NCBI RefSeq assembly: GCF_900107105.1
Contig: NZ_FNOT01000001.1
Location: forward strand, 186,001 to 250,000
Length of the DNA: 64,000 bases
From: Geodermatophilus africanus
GTDB taxonomy: Bacteria; Actinomycetota; Actinomycetes; Mycobacteriales; Geodermatophilaceae
Direction: 5' to 3'
Of the stretch, positions 42,926 through 51,367 are shown piece after piece. A program made the translations under genes and the position numbers. Within the stretch, counting starts at the first letter, position 1, and each line of letters starts with the position of its first letter. The notes under the pieces are model-generated. The model was not told the DNA's origin. It did not search any database and saw only the letters and a program-made list of their open reading frames with translations.

Positions 42926-43516
42926 TCAGGCCCCCGATCGGGCCGCGGCCGCCCGTACGGCCGGCGTGCCGGCGAGTTCCAGCTGCGCCATCGCCTGCTC
43001 GTAGCACTCGTGCAGCAGGACCAGCCGGCCGACCAGCCGGTCCACCCAGGCGGCCGAGGTGCTGACCGGGGTGGGCTCCAGCATCAGGGACCAGAAGAGC
43101 CGGTCGACGTCCCGGCCGCAGGCGTGCTCGCGCCACTCCGCCGGGGACGGGTGGTATCCGAGAGCGGCCGTGAAGCGCCGGGAGACCAACGCCCGGAGCT
43201 CGCGGACGGCCGCGTCGTGGACGGCGGCGGCGTGCCCGTCCGCCCCGCCCGGCCGGCGCCCGGGGCGGCGCTGTCGCCGGGGCGTGCCCGCCGGCCTGGG
43301 GACCACCAGGCCGATGGCGCGGCCGAGCAGCGGCGTCAGCAGGAACCGGTCGCCGTCCGACAGCCGGTCGTTGGCGTGCCGCAGGACCGCGGCCAGTTCG
43401 CCGTCCACGCACGCCGGGTGATCGCTGAACGGCTCGCCGGCCAGCAGGGCGGTGTACTCCAGGAAGCACGCCCCGCGCGCCGGGCCGCGGTGCCTGCCCC
43501 GGCTGAGCACCGGCAT
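42926..43516 (-). CDS. Conserved actinobacterial protein of unknown function (FLEYTALLAGE type)
   Basis: 196 residues starting MPVLSRGRHRGPARGACFLE then YTALLAGEPFSDHPACVDGE and LAAVLRHANDRLSDGDR. This start (GRHRxPxxGACFxEYxxxLAGExWSDHPxC) recurs in a family of actinobacterial proteins of unknown role that I recognise from other genomes. No enzyme motif is visible. The rest is helical with REHACGRDVDRLFWSLM. ATG at 43516 matches the family start; an in-frame GTG lies seven codons upstream. It diverges from the maltokinase-cap-like gene. Confidence 0.75.
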   Translation of the reverse strand: MPVLSRGRHRGPARGACFLEYTALLAGEPFSDHPACVDGELAAVLRHANDRLSDGDRFLLTPLLGRAIGLVVPRPAGTPRRQRRPGRRPGGADGHAAAVHDAAVRELRALVSRRFTAALGYHPSPAEWREHACGRDVDRLFWSLMLEPTPVSTSAAWVDRLVGRLVLLHECYEQAMAQLELAGTPAVRAAAARSGA

Positions 43517-43651
43517 GGCCGCAGGCTGCTGGGACACCGCCACCGCCTCCTCCACCGGCCGTGCCGACGCACCTGGCCCGGGACGCCCCGAGCAGGACGC
43601 GCCGCCGTCACCCGGTCGGAGGAGCGTACGGCGGACGGGCGGGCCGCGGCA

Positions 43652-43663
43652 GACCGTACGGTC
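43652..43663 (+). promoter_or_regulatory. 12-bp palindrome GACCGTACGGTC containing a leaderless -10 box
   Basis: The palindrome contains TACGGT (43657-43662). Seven bases follow and then the ATG at 43670, the spacing for a leaderless transcript. A repressor binding the palindrome would block this promoter. Confidence 0.5.
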
Positions 43664-43669
43664 GCTCCC

Positions 43670-44299
43670 ATGGCAGTCATCCACCGGGCGACCCTGCGAC
43701 CGTCGAAGCTCGAGCTCCTGGCGGCGTGGGTGCCCGGTCGGCCGTGGGGCGGCGCGGCCTCGGCCGCCGGGCTCGAACAGGTGGCCGCCTACCGCTTCGA
43801 CGACCCGGCCGGCGAGGTCGGCGCCGAGACCTTCGTCCTCCGCGCCGGGGACACCCTGCTGCAGGTGCCGCTGAGCTACCGCGGTGCGCCGGTCCCGGAG
43901 CTGGCGGAGCACCTGGTCGGGACGACGGAGCACTCGGTGCTCGGCCGCCGGTGGTGCTACGACGCCTGCGCCGACCCGGTGTACGTCGCCGCGCTGGCCG
44001 CCGCGGTCCTGACCGGCGCCCCACAGGCCGAGGAGTACGTGGTGGCCGACGGCGGCCGGCAGCGCCGGGAGCCCACCGCCCACGTCACCGGCAGCGGGAC
44101 GGCGGCCGGCGTCGGGCCCCTCGGCACGCCCACCGCCACCGACACCGCCGACGCGACCACGGTCCGCGCCGGGGACCTGGAGCTGGTGGTGCGGCGCGTG
44201 CTGACGCCCTCGGCAGCGGCGGACGGCGCGGTGACGCTCACCGGCACCTGGGCCGGGCAGGACGACCCGGTCCTGCTGGCCACCGCGCGACGCCGCTGA
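43670..44299 (+). CDS. Maltokinase N-terminal cap-like domain protein
   Basis: 209 residues. MAVIHRATLRPSKLELLAAW, then VPGRPWGGAASAAGLEQVAA, YRFDDPAGEVGAETFVLR and VPLSYRGAPVPELAEHLVGT form the cap domain that precedes the kinase part of mycobacterial maltokinases and also occurs alone (CG0192-like). HSVLGRRWCYDACADPVYV is the conserved His/Trp/Asp region. No kinase domain follows here, so it is a stand-alone cap protein of unknown function. A leaderless promoter with a palindrome is predicted upstream. Confidence 0.82.
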   Translation: MAVIHRATLRPSKLELLAAWVPGRPWGGAASAAGLEQVAAYRFDDPAGEVGAETFVLRAGDTLLQVPLSYRGAPVPELAEHLVGTTEHSVLGRRWCYDACADPVYVAALAAAVLTGAPQAEEYVVADGGRQRREPTAHVTGSGTAAGVGPLGTPTATDTADATTVRAGDLELVVRRVLTPSAAADGAVTLTGTWAGQDDPVLLATARRR

Positions 44300-44301
44300 C
44301 C

Positions 44302-45327
44302 TCAGGCGGCGACCCGGGGCGCGACCTCGGTGCCCAACAGCTCGATGCCGCGCAGCAGGTCGGCGTGCGCCAGCCGCGGGTTGGTCATCTGGATCGAGAC
44401 GCGGTCGACCCCGCCCAGCTGCGCGGACACCCGCTGCAGCTTGTCGGCGACGGTGTCCGGGTCGCCCATGAAGAACGCGCCGTCGAGGCCGCTGGTCGCG
44501 TCGAACTGCGCCCGCGTCGGCTGGGCGAAGCCGCGCTCGCGGGAGACCTTGGTGAACATCTCGTGCCAGCCGGGGTAGATGGTGTCGGCGGCGGCCCGGG
44601 TGCTCCCCGCGACGTAGCCGAAGACGTGCAGCCCCACCTGCAGCCGCTCGGGCGGGTTCCCGGCCTGCGCCCCGGCCCGGCGGTAGAGGTCGACCAGCGG
44701 CGCGAACTGCCGCGGCTCGCCGCCGATGATCGCCACCATCAGCGGCAGGCCGAGCAGCCCGGCGCGCACGAACGACTCCGGCGTCCCGCCGACCCCCACC
44801 CAGATCGGCAGCGGGTCCTGCAGCGGCCGCGGGTAGACGCCCTGCCCGGTGAGGGCGGGCCGGTGCCGGCCCGACCAGGTCACCGCCTCGGACTCCCGCA
44901 GCCGCAGCAGCAGGTCGAGCTTCTCCTCGAACAGCTCGTCGTAGTCCGACAGCGACAGCCCGAAGAGCGGGAAGGCCTCGACGAACGAGCCGCGGCCCAC
45001 CACCAGGTCGACGCGACCGCGTGAGATGAGGTCCAGGGTGGCGAACTGCTGGAAGACGCGGACCGGGTCGGCGGCGCTGAGCACGGTCACCGCGCTGCCC
45101 AGCCGGATCCGGGAGGTCCGCGCGGCGGCGGCACCGAGGATCACCGGCGGCGCCGAGTCGTAGTACTCGGGGCGGTGGTGCTCACCGATGCCGAAGGAGT
45201 ACAGGCCCACCTCGTCGGCGAGGGCGATCTCCTCGAGCAGGTGGGCCATGCGCTCCTCGGGGCCGACGAGGTGCCCGGTCGAGGGGTCGGTCACTGCTGC
45301 GACGAAGCTGTCGACGCCGAGGTGCAC
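44302..45327 (-). CDS. LLM-class flavin-dependent oxidoreductase
   Basis: 341 residues with the bacterial-luciferase-like TIM barrel. Motifs: GLYSFGIGEHHRPEYYDSAP, ARTSRIRLGSAVTVLSAADP, LDLISRGRVDLVVGRGSFVE and LPIWVGVGGTPESFVRAGLL. The EHH and the SRGRxxLxVGRG pattern fit FMN-dependent monooxygenases of unknown substrate. The GTG start has AGGAGGACAG upstream. It is divergent from the EmrB-type transporter across a 412-base region. Flavin reductase partners are not seen. Confidence 0.88.
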   Translation of the reverse strand: MHLGVDSFVAAVTDPSTGHLVGPEERMAHLLEEIALADEVGLYSFGIGEHHRPEYYDSAPPVILGAAAARTSRIRLGSAVTVLSAADPVRVFQQFATLDLISRGRVDLVVGRGSFVEAFPLFGLSLSDYDELFEEKLDLLLRLRESEAVTWSGRHRPALTGQGVYPRPLQDPLPIWVGVGGTPESFVRAGLLGLPLMVAIIGGEPRQFAPLVDLYRRAGAQAGNPPERLQVGLHVFGYVAGSTRAAADTIYPGWHEMFTKVSRERGFAQPTRAQFDATSGLDGAFFMGDPDTVADKLQRVSAQLGGVDRVSIQMTNPRLAHADLLRGIELLGTEVAPRVAA

Positions 45328-45739
45328 GGCTGTCCTCCTGGTGGGTCGGGCCGCCACCGGCGACGGTCCAGCGTTCAACCAGTCAAGCAGGTCCCCCGGC
45401 CGCCCTCCCGGTGCCCGTCCGGGAGGCCCGGGCCTGGCCGACCCCGGTGTCCTCACGCAGCGGCGCGGGTAGCGCCCCGTTGCCGGGACGGCGCGCCCGA
45501 AGCGGTTGCGCTGCCCTCCCGGCGCTCCCCATGCTGGCGCGGTCCGGCACGACCCGCCCCCGACCAGCGTCCCGACCTGCACGCCGCGAGCGCGCGACCG
45601 GGGAGTGCGGGGCCGGACACCGACGGGGGACGGACGCGGCCGCGCCCCGCCGTCCCGGGTCGGCGTCGTCCTCGATCGACCGGTCGCTGCCCGCTCCGTG
45701 CGCACGTCCGCGCCCCTGCCCCGTCCCGGGAGTGACCGC
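45328..45739. other. Intergenic region between the LLM oxidoreductase and the EmrB-type transporter
   Basis: 412 bases between divergent genes. I see no coding stretch with typical codon bias, no tRNA and no clear hairpin. A TTGACT on the minus strand near 45388 could be a -35 box for the oxidoreductase, but a matching -10 box is missing. Confidence 0.4.
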
Positions 45740-48409
45740 ATGCACCCCAGCCGCCCCGCCCCAGCCGTGCCCGCCGCGGACGGCGCCTTCACCCACCGGC
45801 AGGTGCTGACGGTCCTGGCCGGCCTGATGACGGCGATGTTCCTGGCCGCGCTGGACCAGACCGTGGTGGCGACCGCCGTCCGCACCGTCGCCGACGACCT
45901 GCGGGGCTACGACGTGCAGGCCTGGGCCACCACGGCCTTCCTCGTCACCTCGACGATCTCCACCCCGCTCTACGGCAAGCTCTCCGACCTCTACGGACGG
46001 CGACCCTTCTACCTGTTCGCCATCTCCGTGTTCGTCCTCGGCTCGGTGCTCTGCGCCCTCGCCGGGTCGATGTACCAGCTGGCGGCCGCCCGGGCGGTGC
46101 AGGGGGTGGGCGCCGGCGGTTTGCTGTCGCTGGCCATGGCGATCATCGGCGACCTGGTGTCGCCCCGCGAACGACCGCGCTACCAGGGCTACATCATGGC
46201 CGTCTGGGGCAGCGCGAGCGTGCTCGGCCCGGTCGTCGGCGGCTTCCTCGCCGGCCAGGCGTCCCTGCTGGGCATCGACGGGTGGCGGTGGATCTTCCTC
46301 GTCAACGTCCCGCTGGGCGCGCTGGCCTTGGCCATCGTCTCCCGGGTGCTGCACCTGCCGCACGAGCGGCGCGAGCACCGCATCGACTGGCCCGGGGCGC
46401 TGGCTCTGAGCACCTGCGTCGTGCCGCTGCTCGTCGTCGCCGAGCAGGGCCGCGCCTGGGGCTGGACCTCCCCGGCGACGCTGGCCTGCTGCGCGCTCGG
46501 CACCGTCGGGCTCGTGCTGTTCGTCGTGGCCGAACGGGCATACGGGGACGACGCGCTGCTGCCGCTGCGGCTGTTCGGCAACCGCAGCTTCACCGTCACC
46601 GCCCTGGGCAGCGTCGTCCTGGGCGCGGGGATGCTGGGCGGTCTGCTGCTGGTCCCCCAGTACCTGCAGATCGTGCACGGCTCGAGCGCCACCGCCGCCG
46701 GACTGCAGATGCTCCCGCTGGTCCTGGGGATCATGGTCGGGGCGAGGAGCTCGGGCGTCGTCATCTCCCGGACCGGCCGCTACCGGCAGTTCCCCCTGCT
46801 CGGCGTGGCACTGATGGCCGCGGCCCTCGCCGGCCTGTCCCGGGTCGCCGGCGCCGACACGCCGTACTGGCTGTTCGTGCCGTTCCTGGCGGTCTTCGGC
46901 GTGGGCGTCGGCTTCACGTTCCAGCCGGTCGTCGTGGCGGTGCAGAGCTCCGTGCCCCCGTGGGAGATCGGGGTGGCGACCTCGTCGGTGACCTTCTTCC
47001 GCCAGATGGGCGCCACCGTGGGCACCGCGGCGTTCCTCGCGCTGCTGTTTGCCCGGCTGCCGGGTGCGGTCGACGACGCGGTGCAGGACGCCGTCCGCAC
47101 CGACCCGGAGCTGGCACCCCGCCTGCAGCCGCTCGAGGGGGTCGGCCGCGACCTGTCCGACACCTCCTTCGTCCAGCAGCTCCCCGACGCGGTCGCCCAG
47201 CCGTTCCGGACCGGCTTCGCCGACACGGTGGGGCTGGTGCTGCTCGTCGTCGCCGGCGTGGTCGCCCTGGGCACGGTCGTCTTCCGGTTCCTGCCCCAGC
47301 TGACGCTGTCCACCGAGTCGGGCATCGAGGCGCGCCGCAACGCCGCCCGGGCCGCCGGGCCACCGGCAGGTGCGCGAGCCGGCGGGCCGCCCGCGGGTGT
47401 GCGGGCTGCGGGGCCGCCGACGGGTACGCGGGCCGGCGGACCGCCGGCAGGTGCGAGGCCCGGCGGGCCGCCGGCCGCAGCGGCCGCCGCCGCGGCGCCT
47501 GCCGTCCGGCCGGCGGTGGCCACGCCCCGTCGGCGGCTCGACGTCAGGGAACGCCTCGTGGCCGCCGCTGCCACGCTCGGGATCCTCCTGGGACTCGGCG
47601 GGATCGCGTTGGGTTCCGCGGCTCCCACGGCCGACGGGGACACCGCCGTCGGAGCCGGGCCGGCCGGCAACGCGCCCCTGGCGCCAGCTCCGCCTGGCCC
47701 GGCACCCGATCCCGGCCCGGCCCCCGATCCCGGCTCGGCGGGGGCCGGCGAGTCGGTCCCGGACGGCGGAGCGGCCGATGAGACGCCGCAGTCGAGGTCG
47801 CAGCGGAACGCGGAGCCGGCCGGCGTCGAGACGGCGAGCCCGCCGCGACGCCCGGCGGCGCAGACGACGACGGCCGAACCGCCCGCGGCCCAGACGACGG
47901 CGCCCGCGACATCCGACGGGACGAACACCGACACCGACACGGTTGCCGGGAGCGGCAGCGCCGCGGCGAGCCCGTCCCGCACCACGCCGGCCGGCACCGC
48001 GGCGCCGTCGCCCACCCCCACGCCGAGCCCGACGCCCAGCCGGACACCCGCACCGACACCGACCCCGACGGTCACGGCGACGCCGAGCGCCACACCGTCG
48101 CCGACGCCCACCCCGACACCGTCGCCCACGCCCACCCCGACGCCCACCGCGACACCGACGTCCACACCGACGTCCACACCCACCCCCACGCCTACACCCA
48201 TCCCGACACCGACGCCGAGCCCCACGCCCACACCCACCCCGACGCCCACGCCGACACCCACCCCGACACCGACGGCCACGCCCTCGTCGACACTGACGCC
48301 CACGCCCTCGTCGACCCCGACGCCCACCTCCACGTCGACCCCCACCGACACCGCGGAACCCACGGAGACGGAGACGCCCGCGACCGGAACGAGCACGGCC
48401 ACCCCCTGA
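45740..48409 (+). CDS. EmrB/QacA-family MFS transporter fused to a long Thr/Pro-rich extracytoplasmic tail
   Basis: 889 residues. The first ~525 form a 14-helix DHA2 drug:proton antiporter: [60 protein letters not shown] and [17 protein letters not shown]. Residues ~537-581 are five copies of a nine-residue R-A-G-G-P-P-A-G-x repeat. A further helix ([20 protein letters not shown], about 606-626) follows, then ~260 residues rich in Thr, Pro, Ser and Ala with long TPTPTPSP runs. The extra helix should place this tail outside the membrane, where it could cross the wall. Efflux of lipophilic compounds is likely; the tail role is unknown. Confidence 0.88.
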   Translation: MHPSRPAPAVPAADGAFTHRQVLTVLAGLMTAMFLAALDQTVVATAVRTVADDLRGYDVQAWATTAFLVTSTISTPLYGKLSDLYGRRPFYLFAISVFVLGSVLCALAGSMYQLAAARAVQGVGAGGLLSLAMAIIGDLVSPRERPRYQGYIMAVWGSASVLGPVVGGFLAGQASLLGIDGWRWIFLVNVPLGALALAIVSRVLHLPHERREHRIDWPGALALSTCVVPLLVVAEQGRAWGWTSPATLACCALGTVGLVLFVVAERAYGDDALLPLRLFGNRSFTVTALGSVVLGAGMLGGLLLVPQYLQIVHGSSATAAGLQMLPLVLGIMVGARSSGVVISRTGRYRQFPLLGVALMAAALAGLSRVAGADTPYWLFVPFLAVFGVGVGFTFQPVVVAVQSSVPPWEIGVATSSVTFFRQMGATVGTAAFLALLFARLPGAVDDAVQDAVRTDPELAPRLQPLEGVGRDLSDTSFVQQLPDAVAQPFRTGFADTVGLVLLVVAGVVALGTVVFRFLPQLTLSTESGIEARRNAARAAGPPAGARAGGPPAGVRAAGPPTGTRAGGPPAGARPGGPPAAAAAAAAPAVRPAVATPRRRLDVRERLVAAAATLGILLGLGGIALGSAAPTADGDTAVGAGPAGNAPLAPAPPGPAPDPGPAPDPGSAGAGESVPDGGAADETPQSRSQRNAEPAGVETASPPRRPAAQTTTAEPPAAQTTAPATSDGTNTDTDTVAGSGSAAASPSRTTPAGTAAPSPTPTPSPTPSRTPAPTPTPTVTATPSATPSPTPTPTPSPTPTPTPTATPTSTPTSTPTPTPTPIPTPTPSPTPTPTPTPTPTPTPTPTATPSSTLTPTPSSTPTPTSTSTPTDTAEPTETETPATGTSTATP
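47348..47482 (+). repeat. Five 27-bp tandem repeats inside the transporter gene
   Basis: Units start at 47348, 47375, 47402, 47429 and 47456. They code for [36 protein letters not shown] and RPGGPPAAA. The sequence is diverged between units, so the repeat is not brand new. Confidence 0.85.
48003..48345 (+). repeat. Low-complexity Thr-Pro-coding repeat (ACNCCN pattern)
   Basis: About 340 bases made almost only of ACN-CCN six-base steps, with AGC/TCG Ser codons between. They encode runs such as [14 protein letters not shown]. It forms most of the transporter tail and is prone to length change. Confidence 0.88.
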
Positions 48410-48570
48410 CGACACGACAGATCTCGGGCGGCCACCCCCCGGAGGCGCAGCGCGGTCCCGTCGCAGGCGGCACGCGCGGGCACAGCCGTCCGCAGGCCTC
48501 GGGCGCCGTCGGCCCGGCCAGCACGCGGACGGTGCGGACACCCGCGTGCCGGAACCGACACGGCCGTCGC

Positions 48571-48576
48571 TAGGTT
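48571..48576 (+). promoter_or_regulatory. Predicted -10 box (TAGGTT) for the esterase gene
   Basis: TAGGTT fits TANNNT and would start transcription near 48583, giving a ~34-base leader with AGGAGG before the GTG at 48617. Confidence 0.5.
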
Positions 48577-48616
48577 GCCGTGGCGCAGCACACGCCCGTA
48601 TCGACCAGGAGGTCCC

Positions 48617-49549
48617 GTGCCGGTCGACCCGCACATCGCCGCACTGCTCACCGCGCTGGCCCAGAGCGGCATGCCGCCCATGCACGAGGGAACGGCGGAG
48701 GCCGCTCGGGTCCAGTACCTGACGCTGAGCGCCACGCGCTCGCCGGAGTACGTGGTGCCGGTGGCCGCGACCGAGGACAGGTCCGTCCCCGGCGCCGAGG
48801 GCGAGCTGCGTGCCCGGGTGTACCGACCCGAGGGCGAGGGGCCCTTCCCCACCGTCGCCTTCTTCCACGGCGGCGGCTGGGTGATCGGTGACCTCGAGAC
48901 GCACGACGCGACGGTCCGGTCGATCTGCCGCGGCAGCCGGGCGGTCGTCGTCGCGGTCGACTACCGGCTCGCACCCGAGCACCCGTTCCCCGCCGCGGCC
49001 GACGACGCCGTCGCCGCCACCCGCTGGATCGCCGCGCACCTCGACGAGTTCGGCGGGGACGACCGGCTGGCCGTGGCCGGCGACAGCGCGGGCGGGAACC
49101 TCGCCGCCGTCGTCGCCCAGATGCTGACCGCAGAGGGCACCCCGGTGGTCGCCCAGTTCCTGATCTACCCGGCGGTCGACGCCCTCGGCGACTACCCGTC
49201 ACGGATCGAGAACGCTCGCGGCTACTTCCTCGAGCAGCCGACCATGGACTGGTTCTACGGCCACTACGCGGGCGCTTGGGACGACGCCAAGGACCCGCGG
49301 CTGTCCCCGCTGCACGCCGCCGACCTCTCCGGGCTGCCGCCGGCCGTCGTCGTCACCGCGGAGTACGACCCGCTGCGCGACGAGGGTGAGGCCTACGGCG
49401 AGGCGCTGCGGGCCGCGGGTGTGGAGGCCGACGTGCGCCGCTACGACGGGCTGATCCACGGCTTCTTCGCCATGGGCGCGCTGTCCCCGGCCGCGCAGGC
49501 CGCCGTCGACGAGAGCTGCACCCTCTTCGGGGAGCCGCTGCACCGCTGA
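48617..49549 (+). CDS. Hormone-sensitive-lipase-family esterase
   Basis: 310 residues. The oxyanion-hole motif HGGGWVIGDLETHD, the nucleophile motif GDSAGGNLAAVVAQM (Ser), YDPLRDEGEAY (Asp) and DGLIHGFFAMG (His) complete the triad of the HSL/BD-type carboxylesterases. VDYRLAPEHPFPAAADDAVA is also diagnostic. These act on short- to medium-chain esters. The GTG start has AGGAGG upstream and a -10 box further up. It stands alone downstream of the transporter. Confidence 0.93.
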   Translation: MPVDPHIAALLTALAQSGMPPMHEGTAEAARVQYLTLSATRSPEYVVPVAATEDRSVPGAEGELRARVYRPEGEGPFPTVAFFHGGGWVIGDLETHDATVRSICRGSRAVVVAVDYRLAPEHPFPAAADDAVAATRWIAAHLDEFGGDDRLAVAGDSAGGNLAAVVAQMLTAEGTPVVAQFLIYPAVDALGDYPSRIENARGYFLEQPTMDWFYGHYAGAWDDAKDPRLSPLHAADLSGLPPAVVVTAEYDPLRDEGEAYGEALRAAGVEADVRRYDGLIHGFFAMGALSPAAQAAVDESCTLFGEPLHR

Positions 49550-49574
49550 GCACAGGACCCGTGGGCGGCGGGCG

Positions 49575-50135
49575 TCAGCCCCGGGCGTAGCGCGAGTACG
49601 TCACGCCGTTGCGGAAGCCCCGGCACTCGACCAGCCGCAGCCGGTCCGCGGCAGCGCCGTCGGGGAACAGCCGCCGGCCGCGGCCCTGGACGGCGGGGTA
49701 GGTGAACAGCCGGTACTCGTCGACCAGCCCGGCGCCGATCAGCGTGTGGCAGAGGGTGATGCTGCCGGTGACGACGATGTCCGCGCCGGGCTGCTGCTTC
49801 AGCTCGCGCACCTGCGCCACCGCGTCGCCGTCCAGCACGGTGGTGTGCTGCCAGCCCGGCTCGGTGAGGGTCGAGGAGACGACGTACTTCTGCACCCGGT
49901 CCAGGTAGGCGCTGATGCCGGTCGGGTCGTCGGTCCGCCCCGGCCAGTAGCTGCGGAAGTCCTCGAACGTCTGCCGGCCGAGGAGCAGGGCGTCGGCGCG
50001 CTCGTCCTGGCGGTGGATCTCCTCGACCAGGTCGGAGTCGTCCACCCCCTCCTGCCCCTGCGGGGAGAACCAGTCGTCGAGCATCTCCACCGCGCCGTCG
50101 ACGGTCGTGTTCTGCGTGATCGCGAGCGTGCGCAC
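49575..50135 (-). CDS. Dihydrofolate reductase/RibD C-terminal family protein
   Basis: 186 residues. MRTLAITQNTTVDGAVEMLD opens like a dihydrofolate reductase strand, followed by LLLGRQTFEDFRSYWP, VVTGSITLCHTLIGAGLVDE and YRLFTYPAVQGRGRRLFPDG. It is a paralogue of the protein cut by the left edge of the window. The NADPH-binding fold is clear; the substrate of these stand-alone reductases is not. GTG start. Convergent with the esterase, 25 bases apart. Confidence 0.9.
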   Translation of the reverse strand: MRTLAITQNTTVDGAVEMLDDWFSPQGQEGVDDSDLVEEIHRQDERADALLLGRQTFEDFRSYWPGRTDDPTGISAYLDRVQKYVVSSTLTEPGWQHTTVLDGDAVAQVRELKQQPGADIVVTGSITLCHTLIGAGLVDEYRLFTYPAVQGRGRRLFPDGAAADRLRLVECRGFRNGVTYSRYARG

Positions 50136-50199
50136 CGTGCCTCCCGGGGTCGCCTTCCGTCGCAGTACCGACCGCTGCGGCGCCCGGAACTCATCGCCG

Positions 50200-50595
50200 T
50201 CAGGGGCGCCAGGCCGGCCGGTAATCGGGGTGGGCGGCGTAGGGCAGCGCGAGCAGCGCCAGGGTGAGCGCGGCCAGCTGGTGCCGGTCGGTGGGCGGGA
50301 CCGGGAAGTCCAGGCCCGCCGGGCGCGCGCCGAGCAGGTGCAGGTCCGGCCCGGCGTCCCGGCAGGCCAGCACGAGCCGTCGCTTGGCGGCGCACTCGGC
50401 GAGCACCCGCGCCGGGTCGTGGTGGGCGACGTGCTCGGCGGCGCCCCGTGGCGCGGTCACGTCGCCGTCCCACGACTGTCGCCCGGTCGCCTGTCCGGCG
50501 GCCGCTGCCAGCCGCTGATCCTCGGCGATGCGGGCGAGGAGGAAGCCGTCGAGGTCGGGTTCGAGGTCCGGTTCCAGGCCCGGGTCGGCGTCCAC
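50200..50595 (-). CDS. DUF6221-family protein
   Basis: 131 residues. LDGFLLARIAEDQRLAAAA opens the conserved part, then HHDPARVLAECAAKRRLVL with conserved His and Asp, and PPTDRHQLAALTLALLALPY then AAHPDYRPAW at the C-terminus. This pattern (L..FL.ARI.EDE...HDPARVLREC.AKR.I...YA.HPDYR..W) is the DUF6221 family, common in actinobacterial mobile and accessory DNA. Function unknown. GTG start. Confidence 0.85.
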   Translation of the reverse strand: MDADPGLEPDLEPDLDGFLLARIAEDQRLAAAAGQATGRQSWDGDVTAPRGAAEHVAHHDPARVLAECAAKRRLVLACRDAGPDLHLLGARPAGLDFPVPPTDRHQLAALTLALLALPYAAHPDYRPAWRP

Positions 50596-50653
50596 GCGGC
50601 CATCCTGCGCCGCGCGGGCGTGCGCCGGTACCGGCTGCGGCCCGCCCGGGTCC

Positions 50654-50659
50654 TACGGT
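50654..50659 (+). promoter_or_regulatory. Predicted -10 box (TACGGT) for the ABC transporter operon
   Basis: TACGGT lies nine bases before the ATG at 50669, so the mRNA should start at or within 2-3 bases of the start codon (leaderless). No ribosome site is seen before the ATG. Confidence 0.5.
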
Positions 50660-50668
50660 GGGCGCGAC

Positions 50669-51364
50669 ATGCGAAACCCACCCGGATCGGACCTGCTCGT
50701 CGCCGGAGGACTCGCCGTCGGGCACGGTGCCGCACCGGTGTGCGCCCCGGTGGACCTGCGGCTGTCCGCCGGGCGCGCCCTGGCCGTCGTCGGCCCGAAC
50801 GGCTCGGGCAAGTCCACGCTGCTGCGCACGCTCGTCGGCCTGCTCGAGCCGCTGGCCGGCACCGTCACCCTCGCCGGCGCCTCGGTCGACGAGCGGTCGG
50901 CGGCCTTCCGGCGTGACGTGGCCGCCGTCCTCGACGACGACTCTTTCTTCGTCTCGCTCACCGGCCGCGAGCACCTGCTGCTGACCGCACGGGGGCACGG
51001 CGTGGCCGCCGCCGAGGAGGTCGTGGCCGCCGAGATCGAGGCGTTCGGCCTCGCCGAGCGCGCCGACGCGCTGCCCTCGGCGCTCTCCTCCGGGCAGCGC
51101 CGGCGGCTGGCGCTGGCGGCCGCGTTCGTCCGCCCCGCCCGGCTCCTGGTGCTCGACGAGCCCGAGCGCCGGCTCGACGCGGGCATGCGGACGCGGCTGG
51201 CCGCGCGGCTGGGCGGGCTGCGGGACGCCGGCACCGCCGTGCTGTTCGCCAGCCACGACGCCGAGCTGGTCGGGACGGTCGCCGACGAGGTCCTCGTGGT
51301 GGACGACGACGCCTGCCGGGTGCTGGCCCCCGCCGAGGCCGCCGGCCGGATCGCGGAGCTCTGA
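50669..51364 (+). CDS. ABC transporter ATP-binding protein
   Basis: 231 residues with all ABC motifs: Walker A VGPNGSGKSTLLRTLVG, signature LSSGQRRRLALAAAFVRPAR, Walker B LLVLDEPERRLDAGM (Glu after Asp present) and the switch His in LFASHDAEL. It powers the membrane protein coded four bases downstream. Together they form an exporter-type pair with unknown cargo. ATG at 50669, probably leaderless. Confidence 0.93.
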   Translation: MRNPPGSDLLVAGGLAVGHGAAPVCAPVDLRLSAGRALAVVGPNGSGKSTLLRTLVGLLEPLAGTVTLAGASVDERSAAFRRDVAAVLDDDSFFVSLTGREHLLLTARGHGVAAAEEVVAAEIEAFGLAERADALPSALSSGQRRRLALAAAFVRPARLLVLDEPERRLDAGMRTRLAARLGGLRDAGTAVLFASHDAELVGTVADEVLVVDDDACRVLAPAEAAGRIAEL

Positions 51365-51367
51365 GCG

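Noticed and set aside
48003..48345. Repetitive region resembling a CRISPR array
   Set aside because: It is a simple hexamer pattern coding for Thr-Pro inside a gene, without spacers of fixed length.
45383..49039. Minus-strand open frame of 1218 codons over the transporter
   Set aside because: It is the reverse of the real transporter gene, whose motifs are unmistakable; long open frames on the other strand are common at this GC content.
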